A stretch of 39,794 nucleotides of DNA from Candidatus Martarchaeota archaeon (GTDB lineage Archaea > Micrarchaeota > Micrarchaeia > Micrarchaeales > CABMGC01), in contig JAMCSX010000016.1 in the NCBI GenBank assembly GCA_023379055.1, forward strand, positions 1 through 39,794, in the 5' to 3' direction. The notes beneath the pieces were generated by a model, which worked only from the letters and a program-made list of their open reading frames with translations, did not search any database and was not told the origin of the DNA. Below are positions 16,586 through 24,954 of this stretch, one piece after another; within the stretch, counting starts at the first letter, position 1; every line of letters begins with the position of its first letter. The position numbers and the translations under genes were made by a program.

Positions 16586-16852
16586 CTATGCCTTTGTTGA
16601 CAGCTCGGAAAGCTGCTTGGATATTGCCTGGCTTATGCTCATGTTCGTGCCATTTATGCTTACCGTGCCCGCAACCGCTGACTTCATCTTCACTATCATT
16701 GCAAGCGCTATCAGGATCACTATGCTCGCAGCGGAGAGCATCATTATGTACTCCAGCGAACCCTGTGCCCGGCCCCTCTTTGCAAGCAGGAAGAATGCCC
16801 GCGCCTCCATTGGTATTGCCTTTTCTATCACTTCATACACCTCATATAGCAT
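16586..16852 (-). CDS. Class III pilin (possible major pilin)
   Basis: RGRAQGSLEYIMMLSAASIV is a textbook class III site: basic residues, A-Q, S-L-E-Y and a long hydrophobic helix. The mature protein is only ~55 residues, the size of small archaeal major pilins. Two starts are possible: ATG 16852, overlapping the upstream gene, or ATG 16810 (MEARAFFLLAKRGRAQ), which has AAAAGG upstream and a signal of normal length; I favour 16810. It is the first pilin after the machine genes. Confidence 0.75.
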   Translation of the reverse strand: MLYEVYEVIEKAIPMEARAFFLLAKRGRAQGSLEYIMMLSAASIVILIALAMIVKMKSAVAGTVSINGTNMSISQAISKQLSELSTKA

Positions 16853-17582
16853 AAGTAATAATTGATGACGACATAACGATTATTGCTGCACCTATTGCTG
16901 CCGCTTGTATCGACCCTATGATGGCATTTCCCTGCCTTCCGAATGGCCTGAAGCGAATAGTTACATAGCTCATTACTGCGACATATATTACAATCAGCAT
17001 CTCGAATGAGCTCTTCATTAGGGCGACATCAGAGTTGAGTATTGCCCCTGATGCGCCGATTATGCTTGCGCCTATTCCGCCGAATAGCGGGACAAAGAAG
17101 GCTATGCCCACCTTGGATATTACATCCATGTTGAGCGAGTTGCGCATGATCCTGTTTTTGCTCTCCAGGTCAGCTTCAAGATTTGCAGTAAACATCTTCA
17201 GGTCCTTGCTTATGTCCATACCACGCTGCAGGCCGAGCATCAGCATGTCATATAGCTCGCTTATTAGCGGATTGCTTGGCCTCTGGCACGTATCCCCGCC
17301 CCCGAGCTTGGTCCTTATTGAAAGCTCCTTTATCTCATTTGGAGAGGATTGGCCATTCAGTGCTTCTGCAAGAGCATGGTTAATGCCCTTCTCGGCACAG
17401 AGCCGGCTTAGCGATTTTGAGAATGACAGTATGCCGTATTCTTCGGATTTTTCCGCCCTGATGTGCAGATACCAGTATGCAACTGCGATTGACATTGACA
17501 CTGCGATAAACTTCCACGAAAAGAACGAGAGTGTCACTAGAGGGATCTGGGCTGCCGCGTAGACTATCTCGGATCTATCCAT
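16842..17582 (-). CDS. T2SSF-domain pilus platform protein, second half
   Basis: 246 aa, TadB/TadC/FlaJ-like polytopic protein: two hydrophobic segments near the N-terminus (8-38), a cytoplasmic T2SSF helical domain (about 50-150, SKSLSRLCAEKGINHALAEA, then LMLGLQRGMDISKDL), then three membrane segments. Together with the preceding gene it makes the two T2SSF halves that are fused in archaellum FlaJ. Overlaps its upstream neighbour by 8 nt. Confidence 0.78.
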   Translation of the reverse strand: MDRSEIVYAAAQIPLVTLSFFSWKFIAVSMSIAVAYWYLHIRAEKSEEYGILSFSKSLSRLCAEKGINHALAEALNGQSSPNEIKELSIRTKLGGGDTCQRPSNPLISELYDMLMLGLQRGMDISKDLKMFTANLEADLESKNRIMRNSLNMDVISKVGIAFFVPLFGGIGASIIGASGAILNSDVALMKSSFEMLIVIYVAVMSYVTIRFRPFGRQGNAIIGSIQAAAIGAAIIVMSSSIITYAI

Positions 17583-18267
17583 ATAACCGCCTGCTCAGAG
17601 ATGAGCTTGAAAGTGCGTACATTATTGGAAGTGCTATTATCAGCAGCAGGGACATGCCGCCAATGCTTGCGCTTCCTGGTGATATCAGCATGTTCCCGAT
17701 GAATGAGAATATGATGAAAGAAGGCGCAACTGTTGATATGAACATGTTGACAGTGGAGTATCTGAGCATTGCAGAGCTGTTTTCTGCGTCCCTCTCATTT
17801 TGATGAAGTTTGTATGAAGAGAAGGCTGCGCCGAAGTCCACATCATGTTGATTAGTGTAGGGCTCGAGCAGGTCGTGTATCCTTCTTTCAGGCAATGATG
17901 CCGAGTCAACGGCCTTTGGCAGGTCCTCGCCAAGCCCCATGCGGATGACTGCATGCCTTAATATGGCTGTGGAATTGTTACTGATACAGGATTTTGCAGC
18001 ACGCTCCATGGCGCTTACAACAGGGATCCCGGATTTCCTGTAATATGAGATCCTGCCTGACGCATTCATAAAGTCATCGGCACGCAGGGAGGACTGGCGC
18101 AGTGAGGCGGACATTCCGTAAAGCGTATTCAGAATCGCAACCGCGCAGGCGGACATGACAATGTCAATTGCCATATACAGAGGACTTATGCCAGAGTCTG
18201 CATATGATATTACCCAGCCTAGCGCAACAGAGCATGACGCACCCAGGATTAATGACTTCTTATCCAT
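17575..18267 (-). CDS. T2SSF-domain pilus platform protein, first half
   Basis: 230 aa with two N-terminal membrane segments (6-24, 31-52), a cytoplasmic domain with ISYYRKSGIPVVSAMERAA and MGLGEDLPKAVDSAS (a T2SSF-like repeat), and two C-terminal membrane segments. It starts one base after the ATPase gene. Separate genes for the two halves recall bacterial TadB-TadC, and differ from the single fused archaeal platform gene. Confidence 0.75.
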   Translation of the reverse strand: MDKKSLILGASCSVALGWVISYADSGISPLYMAIDIVMSACAVAILNTLYGMSASLRQSSLRADDFMNASGRISYYRKSGIPVVSAMERAAKSCISNNSTAILRHAVIRMGLGEDLPKAVDSASLPERRIHDLLEPYTNQHDVDFGAAFSSYKLHQNERDAENSSAMLRYSTVNMFISTVAPSFIIFSFIGNMLISPGSASIGGMSLLLIIALPIMYALSSSSLSRRLYG

Positions 18268-18268
18268 C

Positions 18269-19759
18269 TCACCATCCGCAGTATTTCATTATTTCCTTTC
18301 CGATGTCCTTTCCGCATTCAAAGCATTCGGATATTAGCCTTGATCGCCTGTCAAACTCCTTCGCAGCGTCTTTCTGACTTATGCAGCGCAGCCTTGAATA
18401 TGCAGACAGCGCCTTTGACTCGCGCATTAACTGCCGGTTTGGCTTTGCGCCAGATACGATGTCGGTTATGCTGACCATATCCTCATCCCCTATTTCTACG
18501 CCCTCGTCAGCCTCGCCCCTGCTCAGCCATCTGTACTCGAATATTCCGGATATGGATCTCCCGTTTATGTCGATCTGCCGCATATACACTGCAGCATCAA
18601 GCATGCTAAGGCTCTTTGTCTCGACGCACATCGGCTTTACCATGAGCTTCTTGAGTATCTGCATGCCGCCGTCGCTGCTGTGCATGGTTGCTGCGAAAGA
18701 TATTCCTATGTTGGCTCCCATGAACAGGTCCTTTGCCTCTTCGCCGCGCATCTCGCCGACTATCACCCTGTCGGGCCTCATCCTTAGCGAGTTTATCACC
18801 TGCTCTTTTGGACCGACGGAGTTGTACCTTGATCCGTAAAGTCCCACCATATTATATGCCGATTCGCGCCTTATCTCGTTTATGTCTTCCTCTATGGTAA
18901 CTATCTTTTCGTTAGACGGCATCATCGCAGTAAGTGCGCTAAGAAGCGTGGTCTTTCCGCTTGCCGGAGCTCCGGATATTATGATATTCTGCTTTGATTC
19001 AAGTGCAATCCAAAGATATGCCAGAATGTCGGGAGCCGTGGTCCCTGATTTGAGTATATAATTCAAGTCTATCTCCTTTCTTCCTCCGACCCTTATAGAC
19101 GCTGCCGCTCCGCTTAGCGCATATGGCCTGATCTGCGCATGGATCCGGATATCTGCAACCTGTGAGTCTATTATCGGGGTGTTCTCGCCAAGCTCCTTCT
19201 CGGTGTTGCATATGAGCCTGTTTATTGCGCTTCTGAAAGAATGCTCCCCAGTGAATCTGAGGTTTGTGATGCATCTGCCGTACCTTGTGGAGTACACTAT
19301 TATGCTCGAATCGGGCGAGTTTACCTCTATCTCCTCTATATTATGCCTGTCTTCTAGAAGTATGCTTATTGGCCCGTAACCAGCGGTGTCATGGGCCACC
19401 AGATAAGAAAGCATGTCAGCCTTCTCAGGACTTGCTATCTCCATAAGCCTTGCCTTTGCTATCGACTGCGCTTCCTTTATGCTTGGCAGTGCTGAGGATT
19501 GGAGGGAACAGGCATATGAAAGAAAATGCGCCTTTGCCATTTCCATGCAACGCGTGTCGTTCGGGGTTATAGCAGCCTCAAGTGAATACAGGTAGCCGTT
19601 TCCTGATTTTGATATTGCCCTGCGCGGATTATACCCGTTCTCCTCTATAACATTGGCGCTTTCCGGCTGAAGCAGGTCAAACCCGAGCTTTGAACTTGCT
19701 TCGTCGGTTCTTGTAGGCCTTTTGAATAGCCCCATCGGGATTTGAATTTTGCGGAACAT
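18269..19759 (-). CDS. TadA/VirB11-like secretion ATPase of type IV pilus system
   Basis: 496 aa from ATG 19759 (MFRKIQIPMGLFKR); a TTG six bases earlier is less likely. It powers pilus assembly at the cytoplasmic membrane. Walker A GAPASGKTTLLSAL, Asp box TIEEDINEIR, Walker B PDRVIVGEMRGEEA and His box FAATMHSSDGG are all intact, with the N-terminal domain LVAHDTAGYGPI before them as in TadA/GspE-2 proteins. AAAAGG precedes the start. First gene of the ten-gene operon that ends at 13929. Confidence 0.93.
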   Translation of the reverse strand: MFRKIQIPMGLFKRPTRTDEASSKLGFDLLQPESANVIEENGYNPRRAISKSGNGYLYSLEAAITPNDTRCMEMAKAHFLSYACSLQSSALPSIKEAQSIAKARLMEIASPEKADMLSYLVAHDTAGYGPISILLEDRHNIEEIEVNSPDSSIIVYSTRYGRCITNLRFTGEHSFRSAINRLICNTEKELGENTPIIDSQVADIRIHAQIRPYALSGAAASIRVGGRKEIDLNYILKSGTTAPDILAYLWIALESKQNIIISGAPASGKTTLLSALTAMMPSNEKIVTIEEDINEIRRESAYNMVGLYGSRYNSVGPKEQVINSLRMRPDRVIVGEMRGEEAKDLFMGANIGISFAATMHSSDGGMQILKKLMVKPMCVETKSLSMLDAAVYMRQIDINGRSISGIFEYRWLSRGEADEGVEIGDEDMVSITDIVSGAKPNRQLMRESKALSAYSRLRCISQKDAAKEFDRRSRLISECFECGKDIGKEIMKYCGW

Positions 19760-19777
19760 GGACAAGCCTTTTACTTT

Positions 19778-19813
19778 AGTAAATGTATATTTACTTTAAT
19801 ACATATTTAAATC
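19778..19813. promoter_or_regulatory. Pilus operon promoter with operator-like palindrome
   Basis: AGTAAATGTATATTTACT (19778-19795) is a perfect 18-bp palindrome. TTTACTTTA occurs twice around it. On the minus strand ATTTAAATATGT (19802-19813) is a TATA box; the start point predicted 25 nt on falls inside the palindrome, and the ATPase ATG follows at 19759. A bound protein there would block or alter transcription. The divergent winged-helix gene at 19966 is a candidate regulator. Confidence 0.55.
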
Positions 19814-19965
19814 TTTTGGTATATACCCGTATTCGTGGCGGCGCACAGGCTGGCAACAGTCAGATACGCGGGGTGCGTGACCATGCATACAATTGATTGT
19901 AGCCTGCTAAAACATCGGATAGGTTTATAAAAGTTAATGTAAAAGGGATATTGGGGTAATGTATT

Positions 19966-20295
19966 ATGACACGGGTAGAAAAAGATGACGATGAGATATG
20001 GCTTGTCAGGAAGATACTCAGCAAACCAAATTATGCTGTTTTGAGGCTTCTTATGGTCAAGTCTCCTAGAACCACCAGAGAGCTGTATACTGCGCTTGGG
20101 AAGAAGTTTACAAGGAAGACGCTTATCATAACTCTGCGCAGCCTCTCGATGACACTCAATGTCCTGCAGCCGACACACATAAGGACAGAGAGGGGATACG
20201 ACCTTGGCTACAACATAGACCCCAGGCTGAAGGAAGTAGTCAGGTCTGTCGAGAAGTTCGAGAAGACAGTAGAGACGATGACTTCTGCGAAATGA
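19966..20295 (+). CDS. Winged-helix DNA-binding protein
   Basis: 109 aa. The segment NYAVLRLLMVKSPRTTRELYTALGKKFTRKTLIITLRSL reads as a winged helix-turn-helix (about 22-60), followed by a wing (RTERGYDLGYNIDP) and a C-terminal helix that could dimerise (KEVVRSVEKFEKTVETM). TTTATAAAAG about 40 nt upstream is its TATA box. It faces the pilus operon across ~200 bp and overlaps the next gene by ATGA. Target unknown; local regulation of the pilus operon is a guess from position. Confidence 0.65.
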   Translation: MTRVEKDDDEIWLVRKILSKPNYAVLRLLMVKSPRTTRELYTALGKKFTRKTLIITLRSLSMTLNVLQPTHIRTERGYDLGYNIDPRLKEVVRSVEKFEKTVETMTSAK

Positions 20296-21853
20296 CAGCG
20301 ACGTGGAGCCGCCTACGCACAGAAAAGTTACTTAGAGATAGATATCTTCAGGTCTTGTTGGTATTGTGCGCAGTGTATGCAACATATTAGACACTGTACG
20401 GGAATTACCAGTATACCACATACAATGACCAATTCTTTGACATGGGCGCCTTCATGTCGACCTTTTACCAGCATCTTTCTTGCCCAAATGTTGTTGGACT
20501 CCAGTATCTGGTATTTTCAAACCACATAGCGCCTTTCCTTCTACTTGTACTGCCCTTCTTCGCATTATTCCCATACCCGATCGTTCTGTTTGCCATACAG
20601 GCAATATTCTTGGCCTTGGCCGCCATGGCGATCTATTTTGTGTGCAAGGATTTGTTGAATAGCAGGAGCATAGGCCTTGTATTGGCATTTGCCTTTCTCA
20701 TCAGCCCTGCAGTGCGGGGCTGACCATTTACGATTTTCATGAGGAAGCGTTTATACCGCTTCTCTATATCCTCTCTTTCTATTTCCTTTGGAAGGCTGAC
20801 AGAAAGCACTTCATAATCGCATATTCTCTGATGCTAGGTGTATTCGAGCCGTCAGTGGTGGTGGGCCTTGCGCTGCTTGCCGGTTTGTTATTCTATGAAC
20901 TTTTATATGGCAGGGGAACATCAAAAGACCATGCAGCATATGGGAAACGGATGCGGCTCATTGCTATTGGCGTTGCAATAACCATCCTTTTTGGGTTGTT
21001 TTATTTCGGATTGGACGCATATCTCCTGAATGCATACCAAAGCGCGCCATATTCATCCGTACCCCCAATTGAAAAGGTCATACCTTTCCTGTCAGTGCAG
21101 ATAAATTCGTTGGTCAACTCCACAACTGTGCAGTCCATTCCTGGACACAGCCTTTACCTTGCTTACTACGGCCCGATAGGCACAGCCATAGAGTTCCTTG
21201 GTTTTGGAATAACCTCGCTTATTAGTCCGGTCCTAAGCATGATCCTGCTTTCGCCTTGGCTTGGGGAGTTATTCATTATGGGTAATGTGAGCTTTGCATT
21301 CCCTGAGAACCAGTATTTGGGGTTCTTCTCAGGAGCAAGTGTGGTTGCAGCGATAATGGGATTGCTTATAATAAAGGAGAAGAGAACCTTCCTCTCACGG
21401 TGGATACGCTACGGATCAAGGAGATTTGAATTGTCTTACATCTTTTGCACTTTGTTCGCTGCAATAATAATATCAGCCCTGATACTTATGGGCACTAACA
21501 GCGTGCAGTCGCTCCTGCTAGACAACGCGCCAGCAATAAATTATACACAGATAAACAGCGCGATTGCAGCCATCCCTTTGAATGCCTCGGTAATGGCGCA
21601 GTCTGACCTTTCCCCGCATCTGTACGGTCATTGCAGTCTTGAATTGGCCCCGATAAACAGGCAATGGATCTCTGCATATACCCCAACCGTATTCTGGTTC
21701 AAGCCACAGTATATAATACTGGACAAAAGACTTTCGGGCTACTATTTGATGGTCGACAATGGCGCAGGATTTGGGGTGTATAACTATGCAAAAGGAAATT
21801 ACACTGAAGTATACAACAAATCCGGAGTTTACATACTGAAAGAGATTAATTGA
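20292..21853 (+). pseudogene. DUF2079-type membrane protein gene with a nonsense codon and a frameshift
   Basis: Read through its defects this is one polytopic membrane protein of ~520 aa: N-terminal helix (LQVLLVLCAVYATY), the DUF2079-like YNDQFFDMGAF, SNHIAPFLLLVLPFFALFPY and SPAVRGLTIYDFHEEAF, many further membrane helices and a C-terminal extracellular domain. Two lesions are visible. Codon 33 is TAG (20388-20390). A one-base loss in a G4 run (20716-20719) shifts the frame after SPAVRG. Restoring one G gives continuous reading into 20831-21853. The start ATG overlaps the winged-helix gene stop. Probably recently inactivated; the long intact 3' part argues against ancient decay. Confidence 0.75.
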
Positions 21854-21901
21854 TCAGGGCATGGTGCATGATTATTGTCACGCGATGGCGGATGTGACAT
21901 C

Positions 21902-22663
21902 CTAGCCCCAGACGTCTGCTTTTACCCTGTCGTTCGGTATGTTCAGCGAGGCAAGTGTCTGCTTAAGCGCCTGCACGAACTTCAGCGGACCGCATATGTA
22001 GAATGTCCTTTCACCGAGGTCGTTGCAGTGCCTGCCGATCATGTTGGCGTCTATGTGCCCGGTTTCGTTGCACATGCCAGGCTGCTGCAGCGACTGCGAG
22101 GGTGCCTGCCATGGCCTTGTGACAGTAACTATCAGCCTCGTCCTTAAATCAGTGGCAAGTCTCACTAGCTCGTCCTTCAGTATAACCTCTGTCGGATATT
22201 TTACGCTGTACAGCAGTATGACATCTGTGCCTGCGTTCGTTAGCCTTATGTGCCTCAGCATTGACATGAAAGGCGCAAGCCCCGTGCCTCCGGCAAGGAA
22301 GACCACCTTTTTTTCGGCTGCAGGATTAAACTTGAATTGCCCGCTCGGCCCCTTGAATATGAAAGGGTCCCCTATATTCGCCACAACGAAGTGGGAGGTG
22401 GTGACCTGGTTGGCGTGCACAGGCTGCTTTATCACGAAGAACTCCATCTCTGGGGATGAAGGATCTGATGCTATCGAGAACGCCCTCCCAGTAAATCGCT
22501 TCCCTGCGCCGTCTACCCCGAAGATCATCATGAACATGCCTGGCTCAAACACGTTCCTGCCACCGTCCTCTGGCTTGAACCTCACTATCAGGACTTCCGG
22601 CGTGGCATCTACTTTTTCAGAGAGAAGATATCTTTTTTCTGTTACAGGAGTTATTTCGGCCAT
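21902..22663 (-). CDS. Ferredoxin/flavodoxin-NAD(P) reductase-family flavoprotein
   Basis: 253 aa. FAD domain with GRAFSIAS (the R-x-Y-S-like flavin motif) and an FKGPSGQF loop; NAD(P) domain with VVFLAGGTGLAPFMSMLRHI, LLYSVKYPTEVI and FYICGPLKFVQALKQTL. C-terminus is VKADVWG. Transfers electrons between NAD(P)H and a small redox carrier; the partner cannot be read from the sequence. It is divergent from the nickel superoxide dismutase across 128 bp that holds promoters for both sides, which may hint at a shared oxidative-stress role. Confidence 0.87.
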   Translation of the reverse strand: MAEITPVTEKRYLLSEKVDATPEVLIVRFKPEDGGRNVFEPGMFMMIFGVDGAGKRFTGRAFSIASDPSSPEMEFFVIKQPVHANQVTTSHFVVANIGDPFIFKGPSGQFKFNPAAEKKVVFLAGGTGLAPFMSMLRHIRLTNAGTDVILLYSVKYPTEVILKDELVRLATDLRTRLIVTVTRPWQAPSQSLQQPGMCNETGHIDANMIGRHCNDLGERTFYICGPLKFVQALKQTLASLNIPNDRVKADVWG

Positions 22664-22791
22664 GATGAGGGGTTATCGATTCAAATTATAAAAACGTTTG
22701 TGTGGGCATTGCGGGCTGCAGTACACAGAAAAATCAACGGAATCAGCACAAACTTATTTAATTATTAACACCCAGTTATAGCCGTGATTGC

Positions 22792-23295
22792 ATGAATGCA
22801 AAAAGAAAAATGCTGCGGGCTTTAGACAGAATGCTTGGATTTGAGGTTGCATATGCGCACTGCGATATACCCTGTGGTATCTATGATCCTCATCTGATGC
22901 AGGTGTCCGCACACACTGTTGTAAGGATGGACATGCTTATAGCCGACGTTATGAAGGCAGGGGCACAGGCTGCAGAGGACAGAAACAAGCTAGTCAGATA
23001 CATAAACGTGAAGGAACAGCATGCAGAGACGGTAAAGAACGAGGTAAGGATACTGTGGGGCGATTACTTCAAGCCGGAACATGCGCAGGCAGATCCTGAG
23101 CTCAACGAGCTAGTGTGGAATACGCTTAAGCTTGCCTCTAAGGCAAAGCAGAGCACTGACATAAAAGACGCTGAGAACCTCCTGGAAAGCGTGCAGAAGA
23201 TAGCCGAGGCATTCTGGAAGACGAAGAACGTGCAGACTGTGAGGGCCAGGTCGTTCTATCCGACTGAGCGCACAATGGTATATCCAAAGGTGTGA
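22792..23295 (+). CDS. sodN: Nickel superoxide dismutase precursor
   Basis: 167 aa. Residues 23-33 are HCDIPCGIYDP, the nickel-hook motif (HCDLPCGVYDP in Streptomyces): after cleavage before His23 the N-terminal amine, His1, Cys2 and Cys6 bind nickel. Residues 1-22 are the propeptide, ending AYA. The rest matches the four-helix NiSOD fold (VRILWGDYFKPEHAQADPEL and AEAFWKTKNV). Mature length ~145 aa, longer at the C-terminus than the 117-aa Streptomyces enzyme. It removes superoxide. A TTATTTAAT TATA element about 35 nt upstream gives a near-leaderless mRNA. The maturation protease gene follows 2 nt later. Confidence 0.96.
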   Translation: MNAKRKMLRALDRMLGFEVAYAHCDIPCGIYDPHLMQVSAHTVVRMDMLIADVMKAGAQAAEDRNKLVRYINVKEQHAETVKNEVRILWGDYFKPEHAQADPELNELVWNTLKLASKAKQSTDIKDAENLLESVQKIAEAFWKTKNVQTVRARSFYPTERTMVYPKV

Positions 23296-23297
23296 CC

Positions 23298-23585
23298 ATG
23301 AAGTTTCCCATAAAGATATACAGGGTAGCGGAGCGAAGCATGGAGCCATCCGTAGAGGAAGGGGCATATGTAGTGGTGAACTGCAATTATTGGAGACCGG
23401 CTCGGGGAGACGTAGTGGTATTGAAGGATCCCGAGAGCAGTGCGGTGCTGGTCAAGAGAATAAGCAGCATCTCTGGCAGCAGGATATTTGTTATCGGGGA
23501 CAACAGAGCGCTGAGCAGGGACAGCAGAAACTTTGGAGAAGTTGGGAGAAGGGATTTGATAGGCAAGGCGATGCTTGTCATCTAG
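23298..23585 (+). CDS. sodX: Nickel superoxide dismutase maturation protease (S26 family)
   Basis: 95 aa from ATG 23298. Signal-peptidase-like S26 fold: catalytic Ser in ERSMEPSVEEG, catalytic Lys in LVKRISSI, and the conserved GDNRALSRDSRNFG box. No membrane segment is visible, as expected for a cytosolic enzyme that clips the NiSOD propeptide to expose the nickel-binding His. Its pairing with sodN, 2 nt apart, matches the sodN-sodX pairs of bacteria and makes the assignment firm. Tail-to-tail overlap of 8 nt with the glycosyltransferase gene. Confidence 0.9.
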   Translation: MKFPIKIYRVAERSMEPSVEEGAYVVVNCNYWRPARGDVVVLKDPESSAVLVKRISSISGSRIFVIGDNRALSRDSRNFGEVGRRDLIGKAMLVI

Positions 23586-24699
23586 GCGCGGATCGTCTGC
23601 CTGCGCTGTCTCTTTCGCATATTTTTCTGTACACTTCCAGGGTATCCTGGGCCTCCTTCCTCCTTGTGAAGCTTCTTGCATACTCTGTCGCCTTCTTTTG
23701 CAGCCCCTTGTCGTATCCATTTTTACTGAGGCTGCCAAGCATCTGCGCCATATGCAATTCGTCCCTTGCCACAAGGCAGTGCCTTCTCACCTCTTCGGGT
23801 ATCATTCCTTCCTTATAGATTATGACTGGCAGCCCCCGAGCCTGCGCTTCTATTATCGGAAGGCCGAAACCCTCGTACAGGCTTGGAAATACGAATGCAT
23901 CGAACCTGTCGTATATCTGCACAAGCCTGTCCTCAGGAGCAAATCCCATGAACTTTATTCTCTTATCCCCGTCCGCCAGTTCAACAAGATCCCGATATCC
24001 AAGCACTGGCCTGCCCCATATCTCAAATTCGGCATCCTTTTGCTTCAGCCTCTTGAATGCATCTATTGCGAACTGGATATTCTTCCTCTTGTTAAGCGCG
24101 CCTATGTATCCTACCCTGAGTCCCTTATGGTCCTTCCCCTTAACTTTTGACAAGAATCTCTCATCCACACCATGTGGCACTATAAAGATCCTGTCCTTTG
24201 GATATCCGAGCTTTATTGCCTCATGCCTTGTCTGCGTGGAATTGACAGATATGTAGTCTGAGCTGAATATCTGCCTTGACATTCCTGTTCCAACAAGATG
24301 GCTTAAAGACGATGATACGCGTTCCCTTATCGTTACCCTTCTTTTCGGATCAGTGCCTGAGAGGATCCTGTACGCAACGGTATTCTTGTCAAGAAGCATG
24401 AACTCGTTCACTGTTGTGAGTATCTTTGTATTTCTGCCCGCGCGCGGAGTCCTTGGCACCACTATGAGAAGATGGACTATGTCATATTTGCTGAAATCCC
24501 GCAGGTAGAGCATGAGGGTGAATGATATCTTCCTTGCGGTTGGCGAGCTGCCGAAGCCCAATTCCACGCGGTCCACGTTTATCCCTTCCTTTTCTGCAAG
24601 TGGCTTGATGTTCTTCCACAGCTCGTAGCTTGTCCTCTGGGTGCCAAGGCCCAGGGTCTTGTCGAAGTTCCCCTTCATGTTCAGTATGCAGACATTCAT
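23578..24699 (-). CDS. GT4-family glycosyltransferase
   Basis: 373 aa, GT-B fold. C-terminal nucleotide-sugar domain: RVGYIGALNKRKNIQFAIDAF, IKFMGFAPEDRLVQIYDRFD and FPSLYEGFGLPIIEAQARG, the E-x7-E motif of retaining GT4 enzymes. An HGVDERF turn lies at the domain junction. It probably acts in cell-surface glycan or glycoprotein synthesis. It follows the truncated acetyltransferase copy, and another acetyltransferase gene lies beyond the permease, so this looks like a small surface-sugar locus. Confidence 0.9.
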   Translation of the reverse strand: MNVCILNMKGNFDKTLGLGTQRTSYELWKNIKPLAEKEGINVDRVELGFGSSPTARKISFTLMLYLRDFSKYDIVHLLIVVPRTPRAGRNTKILTTVNEFMLLDKNTVAYRILSGTDPKRRVTIRERVSSSLSHLVGTGMSRQIFSSDYISVNSTQTRHEAIKLGYPKDRIFIVPHGVDERFLSKVKGKDHKGLRVGYIGALNKRKNIQFAIDAFKRLKQKDAEFEIWGRPVLGYRDLVELADGDKRIKFMGFAPEDRLVQIYDRFDAFVFPSLYEGFGLPIIEAQARGLPVIIYKEGMIPEEVRRHCLVARDELHMAQMLGSLSKNGYDKGLQKKATEYARSFTRRKEAQDTLEVYRKICERDSAGRRSAPR

Positions 24700-24703
24700 A
24701 GTA

Positions 24704-24882
24704 TCACGATAGCCTAGACAGCTTTTCTAGCCTGATTAGGGAATTTGATGTTGAGAAAAATTACGCACAAACGCCATGGGGTTTGGACAGAATCCCAGTA
24801 TAAACACGTTTATGCTTGCAAGAATTGCGGACGGATAGAACGGCAGTTTGGATAGAAAACGTAACACGCCCACTGATATCAC
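24704..24882 (-). pseudogene. Internally deleted copy of the acetyltransferase gene
   Basis: The 5' part (24882 down to about 24754) matches the first ~45 codons of the acetyltransferase gene at 26382-27186 nearly base for base (LRFLSKLPFYPSAILASINV). The last ~40 nt (24711-24752) match that gene's 3' end (NSLIRLEKLSR). The ~550 bp between are missing, and the joint shifts the frame so that the 5' frame stops after 49 codons. The TTTTAAAAGGC promoter upstream is also duplicated. A recent duplication followed by internal deletion. Confidence 0.85.
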
Positions 24883-24954
24883 TTATAATCAGTACTTTAG
24901 ACAACAAGCCTTTTAAAACTAACCAGACAGGTTTGCTCTTGATACATGGCAATG

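Noticed and set aside
20388-20390. TAG in the DUF2079-like gene read as pyrrolysine or another recoded amino acid
   Set aside because: The same gene also carries a frameshift, and the codon sits in a hydrophobic helix. Loss of function explains both.
23578-23585. Overlap of the sodX and glycosyltransferase genes as a frame error
   Set aside because: The genes are convergent and share only 8 nt at their stops, which is ordinary in a compact genome.
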